Below are positions 48,401 to 57,400 of a stretch of DNA of 64,000 nt, one piece after another. This stretch comes from Gordionus sp. m RMFG-2023 (taxonomy: Eukaryota > Nematomorpha > Gordioida > Chordodea > Parachordodidae): NCBI RefSeq assembly GCF_954871325.1, contig NC_088775.1:83987561-84051560 (forward strand). The letters run 5' to 3'. The position numbers and the translations under genes are program-made. A model generated the notes under the pieces. It was not told the DNA's origin, ran no database searches, and was given only the letters and a program-made list of their open reading frames with translations. The first letter of the stretch is position 1. Each line of letters begins with the position of its first letter.

Positions 48401-51400
48401 CTCTCATATTTTGAAAATATTGAACCGGTGACTTTAGTCAGGAATCAGCCACCCCATCCCCCTATCCAGTTAAATTCATGTTTCCTCTATCAAATTATTT
48501 TTTAAATGCTAAATTTAAATCAGCCGAATATTAATTATTAATTGGTTATTTCAACAATTTATTTATAAATAATGATAATGTCAGTATGCTGAATACTCTA
48601 TTCTTTCATTAGAACCAAATGTGTACTTATTTCAGCGAGAATTACTGATTATAGCCCCAGCCCAGGATAGTATAAAGAAGAATAACAAAAATGGGCGTTT
48701 TGACTTTTTTATAATACTCTCATCTAAACGCATTCCGACTCTAAACAAGCTAGCAGTATTATTTATTTTTTTTAATCTAGGTATAGACAGACTCATTTAT
48801 TTATTTTAAATTATATAGTATATATTAATCAATTAAAACACTTTTCTTTCTCGAAATAGATTATGTATTGTAAAAATTGGTTTAAGTTGAAAGATACCTT
48901 TAAAAAAATAGGAATTTCGGATTCTATATATATACCTTTTTAAGCTTTCAAATTTATAATTTTGAAAGATATGTAATTGATTAAGTAGAGAGATGGAAAG
49001 AACAATCGAAAACATTAATTATTTATAACATCTAAATAGTTATACCTCAAATCCAAAAAAAAAAAATTAAAATGTTTCCTCCCTAAGGAAAATGGGTAAA
49101 TAATAATTACTTTTATTTAAACAAAGGTATTCGATCAATTATAGCAAGTAGACAAAAATGAAGTTAAAGTTTGTATAAAAGATATACTGAAAGAAAAACA
49201 ACACTATAATAAATTGATTGAAATTACTAATTTCAACCATTTGTTTTGCTAATTTACATTTTTGTAAACTAAAAAAAAGTTAAAATTAATTTTTCGGAAA
49301 AAGTTATATGATTATGAACATCGTAAATGAAGAAGGATCTATTGCCTCAATAGATAATGGAGCCCAAAATGGGCAACTGTCTGATCCTAAGTCATTCTCT
49401 TTGCGGGTCTGGTGCAGCTAGGTTCGGGGTCGAAAAGTCCGGTGACTAGTAGATAAGCAAATCATCAAACTCTTCTTTTTTTTAAAAACAAAATCTTAAT
49501 ATATCCTAAAAAGTAAGGAAAAGGCACTAATTGAATTCGATTTCGGGGTCTAATGTCAGATAATAATACCTAAACCGATAATTCATTCTTTTAAATATGT
49601 ATCAATACAAATCAGCTGGTGGCCCGGCATTTTGGTTTCCCCTTATAAACAATTTACATTTAAAATTTTATTCATTTATAATAATAAAAAAAATTATATA
49701 GAAAACAATGGCGTGTCACCGGCTGATTTGTATTCGAAGACGCTTTAAGATGTATTTCAATGAATGAATAGCTCCTCTAGGCAAAAGTTCTAGGCAAAAT
49801 TATATGTCATTGGAGAGACCTTAACTAGGGGAGTTGAAATGTGCTGCTCCTATGCGAAATTTGTCAAAAAATTATATTCATTTTGCGCAATTTAAACAAA
49901 ACGAAGGAATATCACAAATTATTAGTCATCATTTTATTTTCATTCATTTAAGCAAAAATTTACACCCAAATAAAATGGAGCCTTACATATAAATAAGACC
50001 GGCCAGCCCGACCCATATAACCGGCTAAAATGATATAGCTTTAAAAATATAAACTCAAGCTGGGTTCAATTATTTATTTTGCAAGTAAAATATAATTCAA
50101 TATCAATTAATCAGTATAAAAATTGCAATAAATGAATCATCATTTTTTAAAACATTTATAAATAGTGCCGTAAGGTAACGGCATTACTAACGGCGTACCA
50201 TTTTTGAAGAAAAGGAACGTCATTCGTTACCTTTTTTGAAGAAAAGGAACGTCAAAGGAACGTCATTTGTTACCTTTTTTGAATAACGTAACGCAAAACG
50301 TTACTTTAAATTTTTTCTTTAGAAAATATGGAAAAAACATATTTTATTGTATAATAAAATTATTTTTTAAATTTTATAAATAATTTAAGCCGACTTTTTA
50401 AGTCAGATTAACCACCAAATTCCTTCATTTTTAATTTAAATTTCGTAGCTAAATTTTCAGTCAAGATTATCAAACTAATTTATTGAATCATTAAGATATG
50501 TTAATTTATATTCTTATTCTCTAATATTATAATTTATTTTATAAAAAATGATTTAACCTGCCTTGGCCCCATTATGAAACATTTTTAACACCAATAAAAA
50601 AAATTAAGGGTACAAGGTTTACACTTTGTAAATACAAACTCAAATATTTCCTTAAATATGGAATAACATGGACAGTCTAACTGTGAAGCCATTTTAAGGG
50701 AAAAATGAGAAAATAGAAATTCTTTTTATTTAATTATCTTATTAAGGAGAATAGATAAATCCGAATTGCCGAGTTTTCAGATAATGACAAGTCGTTCATA
50801 TAAATATTGTATGGTTAGTTTTAATTAAGAAATATGATATTAGGTATTATATATGATTTTATATTTATGGAACCTGCTCTTTCGATTTTAGAACATTTGG
50901 GATATCTCATTCCCACGATAACTTTTTTAATATTAAAACTTTAAAAAAAAATGCTTTAAATAATTTTAACTTTTGTAAGCCAGTTATTAATTTAATCCTG
51001 CAAGACATAGATAAAAGGTATACAGTTTAAATATTGTTTATAATTTATATTATATTTTGTTTCATTAGATTCAAATACTTTTATAAAGATGAATATTCAC
51101 TATCAGCAATAATTCACCCGCTACTTAAATTAGATTGGCCCCTGGATAAAATTAGAGGTCAACGAAGGTAGAAGGCTTGGACCTATTTCCAGTGAGAAAA
51201 TATTTTGACAAAGTAAAGGCAGAATTTTGATTCCTTTAAAAAACAACATACATACCAGTTTATTTTCTGATAAAGGTAAAAAAATTTTGATGAGGATCTG
51301 AAGGAAAACTCTTTTGAATTTTTAATAAATTCCCCTAATAAAATTTTTTATTTATTAAATACAACACAACCCTCCCATTTTCTGGGTCAGTTGAACGTGT

Positions 51401-54400
51401 ATTTAGCACGGCGAAAGATGTGATAAGCACCATCTTGATTATATGATCAATTTGAAAATCAATTGTCAAAAATAAATAGGAAAATATTATAAAAATATCT
51501 TATCTTACAAATATATTATATTATTGTATAATTTTATTTATATTATATATAGGAAATTTTATATACATTCAATTTTTAAGTAAAGAGTAACGCGTTACTT
51601 CATGAATAGCCAGTAACGCGCGTTCCTTTTTACAAGGTAACGAGTGACGGTAACGCGTCTATTTTTTTGACGTATCGAATAACGCGTTTCTTTTTTTAAG
51701 CAACGTTAACAGCACTAATTATAAGTAATATAATATCCAAAATTTTAAAAAAATTCCGACCAACCGACCATAAATTTATTCGATAATAACCAAACCAAGG
51801 AATCTGCATCTCAAGGAAATTTTTCAATTGGATTAAATATATCTAAAGTTAAAAAAAAACATTTTCCTTAAGTTGAACCATAATCTAAATATTCAACTCC
51901 TGTGCAAGTTATCTGATATGATGATTTGACTAAATATACATTAAATCGTACTCCATCCAGACGACCCTCTTACGGTAAAAATGAAAATTCTTTGGAGGCA
52001 AAGTGATGGTGGGTGGGGGGGGGGGGGTGTTAATTAATTTCATTTCGCAGAATATGAAGAGTCATTTTAAACAATTTTTTATTAAATTCATTGTGTTCTT
52101 TTTGGCAATCCAATAAAAAAAACATTTATGCCAATATAATTGCATATCAATTTAAGTTTATGTTTTATATTCGGTTATAAAAAAAAAATTTCTTTTTATC
52201 TAACTTGTACATCATATTAAAAAAATAGCGGTAACAAGTAGTTTTGTTAAAGGCTCGATTTTTAAAAACGACTAACCCGATATTTTGGCCAAGAATATAG
52301 AAATAGAAATGTTTGGACATCTATTAACAAAATCTCGAGGCTTGTGCCTTATTTTTTGGCTAAAATATGTGGTAAGCCGTTTTTAAAAATAGCCATTTAA
52401 CAACATTACTCACAGGTCAACATTTGCATTTATAATATTACTATACTCTATATATTTTACAATTTATTCATAATTTATTTATTAATTTTTATTTTAAAAA
52501 AAATGAAGGATAATTTTAAAAAAATATTATTCAAATATAGATTTTTTTTCCTGCAATGTGTTATTTTTACAACTCTAAATCATTTTTTAAGCGCGTGTTT
52601 TAAAATTTAAAAATCAGATTTTACCGGAAATATATTCTATCATGTTTGAAATACCTATCTTGTAAATTGTAGACAATTTTTCTGCTAACCTTTGAGTCAT
52701 TTATAATTTAAATAAAAAATGTATGGAAAATATGATATAAATTATATTAAGTTCAAAGGTTCATGGAAAAAATTGTCCTAAATTCAGAAGGTAGGTATTC
52801 CAAACATGACAGCATTCCGGCAAAATAAGATTTTTAAATTTTTAAAAAAGCTCAAAAAAACGATTTAAAGTGAAAAAATAACACATATCTGGAAAAAACA
52901 CATTGACGCTAACATAAATACAAAATCAAATCAAAATAATTTATTTGTATATAAATAAATGTACAAAAAAAATGTATTTTAAATATAAATACTAAATATA
53001 CATACAAATAAGAATCACAGATACTTTGACGAATACTTTTTCCAGATCAATTTTCAACCTAAATAATATTCACATTATTAACCATTTTCTAAAATTATCG
53101 AATATCTGCCAGTAATATAAACTACTCATTGTTGCAGCAAATGAAGCAAAATGGCTCCATTTGAGCCGATTTTTAAAAACGGCTAACTCAATATTTTAAC
53201 CAAAAAATATGGCCTATATCTCGAGAGTTCGCTAATAGATGTCCGTACCTTTGCGCCATCTATGGCCAAAATTTTCAGGTTTGCGTAATATTTTTCTGGA
53301 TATAATACTCTAGCCGTTTTCAAAATTAGCTCAAATGGAACGATTTTGTTTCAATAGTTGCAGCAGTAACAGAATATCACATAAATTATGTAATAATTGC
53401 AAATATATTTAATATTCACGGTTTTACAGAGCATAATAACGAATTACTGGAGGATGAAATCGCTTCCAATTATGATTTTGGTTACATTTAGATGAGCAGA
53501 TGCTATATTTAGCTTTTGATTTTAGATCATATTTTGAAAAAAAAATTTTCATCCAATCAAATAATTTTTGGAGGTTATTGACCATGTCACAGAATCCGGG
53601 AAAAAATATCTTATAAACAATAACTTAATAGAGAAATTTTAATTTTTTTTCGCCAACTCGGGTCACAAATTTAATATTAAAAATAAATAAATGCAGATTT
53701 ATTCGTTTAAAAACGGATAATAATTACAAAATAATTTTTTTCTTAGTATTTAAGATAAAAATACTAAATACTTTCTAAAATATTCAAATAAATACAAAAA
53801 AAAGTATCTGTATTTGGTATTTTAAAAACAAGTATTCGCGTTACTGCCTAACCCTGAGGTTAATCCAAAAGGAACTATTCATAAATCGCTGCAATTGCCA
53901 AAAAAAATATGTAGTGAGAGATTTAGTCCGCATATAAAATTAGAAAATACGTCGGTTACGCCTCTTTTTTTATCGTTAAGTTCGAAGAAATTAATGACTG
54001 AAGTATATAGTTGGGGGTAATTGCACTATTTTTTAGCCGGCTAAAAAAATACTAAACCCATTGGTTTGGTCATTTTTGAAGCTTCCACTCATAAATAAAA
54101 TTTTTAAAAAAATCAACTTATGAAAAGGTTTGAGTAACTAATGACAAACGTAATTCGTTACTTTTTTTAAAAAAAAGAAATTTCTGAAATGTAATTACAA
54201 AAGTAACGATTATTTTTTAACATAATTTTTAAAAATATGTTAAATATTTATATAATTTTTTCATTAATAACCTTTGATATGATGATTTTCCAAATTTTAA
54301 AAATTACTCGTTATTTAAATATAATGTCTCACTTGCATAGACTAAACTAGGCTCCTGTAGAACATGTGTTTGGTCTAGGTATGTCCATTTTTCTGAAGAA

Positions 54401-57400
54401 ATACTAGATATAAAGTTATGACATGATTTGGACGTATGTATCCATCCCGTTAATATTATATTAAAAATGGGTCTTATTACGCCTTAATAAAATTTTGGCA
54501 TTGTATAGCAATGCAATATATATATTGACTGACGTCTTAATATATTATTTTAAAGCGAATCGAGTATTTGAATATTCCATTATCTGTAAGGTTGTAGGAT
54601 TGCTTAAAAATTTAAAATAGTGAATGATAAGGACTTGATAAGCAAAATCTAAATTAAACAACCAAATTGCACTAGCAATCACCATTTATTAGATAAAGAA
54701 GTTTATTTTCTATTTCAATTTTTAACATAGTAGGAAAATAACTGCTGATCCTAATCGCAATTAGTGAAAAATTATTATATAATCTAAATATAAAACGAAA
54801 CTAAAATAAAAAATCTATGCATATTTTAAAAAAAAATTGTATTTCTTTATAATAAAATAAAAAAAATATTCAATTAGTTTGTAAAATTAGGAGAAAAGAA
54901 ACATATATTAAAAATCACAAGTAATATCTATATCGTCGACTTTGTGATTAGAATTTAATTGCTTAGATAAAAAAACTAATTTTCCTGCCTTTTCTGTTTC
55001 TAACCGATTCCTAAGCTTCGGGCTGAACAACTCCTGAGAATAATCTCTCGACTGAAGCGGATGATGAAGATGCAATAAATAGTTTTTTTAAATATTTTTT
55101 TTTAGAATATTTGCATCCTTTATCAAATTTCCTTTGGCCACCCACCATTCAATTGGGTCATATCCGAAAATATAATTTTAGTAAATAGTTCTAATCTTGC
55201 TTGAAACTTTACCAATATAGATAAAATGTCAGTGTTTGGATACAGAAGCTCCCCATATTCCATTGGCGTTTCCATTTTATTGGTTTTTAAATTTGAACGA
55301 TATTTCTGGGGGTTTAAAAGGTAAGATAAGTGTGCAGGAGTTAAAGTTAGATTGTATCGTTTGGCAAAGGATGAAAGTTGGCTATACTACTTATTTTTTT
55401 TATAAGCATGTAAGATATTGAAAAACTTTTGAAAATTCTTCAAATCTTTAGGAGATTTTAAATTGGGCTAATTCTTAACCGGTCGAGAAATAGCAATAGC
55501 TAATTTTTGTTTGAAAAAATTAAATTACATTTGGCATTTTTAATTGAATCAGAAAATTCTACAATAAATTTATTTTAGCAAACAATTGATAGTTTAATCT
55601 ATTAAAAAATAACTGTATATTATATATCATCGGCTCTAAAAAAAATTCAAATTACAAAATATCATTATTTTATTTTTCAACAATTTCCTGACTTGTTCCT
55701 TTGAGCATTAATACTTTACTTGCCGGATAATATTAAACAGAAATTTAAAAAAATGATATCTTACAATCTTAGCCCATGATTCTTTAATTAAAATTTGAAT
55801 TATTTTTATTCAGTTTAAATCGCGATTTAAATCAAAAAAATCACGATTTTTGCCAACTCTATTATTTAGCTATTTTCTTTTTCAAGAACATTCGGCAACA
55901 TTACCAGAACTAAAACATATTTTTGACCAAAAATGGAACAGGATACATTTTCAGATTTATGTTTATAACAATAAAAGTAATACAAAGTTTAGCTACTTAT
56001 AAAACTAAAATACTTAAAAACACATCCTTTCTTTTTTCTTTTATAAAAAATTTTAATTAAAAAAATTGTACGCATTCTTCATTGTCATTCATATTAAAAA
56101 GCAGGGGATTTTATTTCTAAATAGGTTCTCAATATTTATTTTCCTAGTTGATAAATATTAAAATTGCGGATCTTTACAATCCAAATGTGTTTATATACTT
56201 TCACATTTATCCGATACCACTAGTGTTGTTAAAAGGCTAGATTTGAGTCGATTTATATACGGCTAACTCAATATTTTATAGAAAAAAATATGCAAGCCTG
56301 AAGATTTTGGTCATAGATGGCAGAAAAGTTTGGACATCTATTTGAGAAATTTCGAGGTTTAGGCAATATATTTCGGGCTAAATTTTGAATTAGCCGTTTT
56401 TAAAAATCGGCTCACGTTTAACAACACTAGATACAACTGACTTAATGCAAAACAATTATACCATCATAAAACTAATATTAAAGAATAAGAAAGAGTTATT
56501 TTATTCTTACTCTAAAAGAATTTTCAATTAAGATCCAATCAATAAAATTATAAGGCATCTTCAGGCAATTTTTTATGAGATATAAGCAAAATTCCCAATT
56601 TTTTTGTGTTTTTAGAGATTTTTTAGTGAAACTTTTATATTATTTTTCTCATTTTTAGAACTATTTTTATAGCATACTGAATATTAAAAAAAATTTATAG
56701 AAAAATATTTTTTCATATTTTGATTTTCGGGGTGGCAAAAAAAATTTTTGGAAAAATCGGGGTAAGTCAGATTGGTTTTCTTATAAATCGGATCAAGTTT
56801 AGTATGAAAATTTTATCTCTTACAGATTTACTAGAGTATATTTATAAAATATTTAAATTTTGAATTTTATTAAAGTATCAATTATTTGGGTAGTGTTGTG
56901 ATTATAATAATTTTTGGGGCAATCCTTTTTTTGTGAACAAGCCCAAATCAAGTAGCAACGCAATTGAACTATTTTTTATTAAAAAAAGCTAATGGTAAAT
57001 GATCTAGAGGTTTATAAAAAAAAACCTTTAGATTAAAGCTGCCATTCATATCCAGGTGCATACCCAAAATTTTCGCGGGGATGGGGATTACCCTTTTGAG
57101 GGATTTTGGTAACTTTTCCCCAGTCTATTTCCTTGTTACACTAATTTTTTGAATAATATATTTGTTATTTATTTTACACTTATATAGTTTTTAAAAAGAT
57201 TTGAATGAGTAGAGAGAGGAGTGTGGGGCATTAATTTTTATTTGTTTTTAAATATTATTTTTAAAAAAATTCAATTTATGATAGGCAGAATCTCCCACTT
57301 CTCTTTCTTACATGATAATCATCTCATTTATTTATTTATTTATGTTAAGTTTTGATTATATTAATTAGTTAGGCAACCATTTTAAATTCTCTAGTAAGCT

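Noticed and set aside
49316-49440. Possible short plus-strand exon (MNIVNEEGSIASIDNGAQNG...)
   Set aside because: A plausible ATG and a GTCTGG donor, but no partner exon and no family, and it lies inside the OATP intron on the opposite strand.
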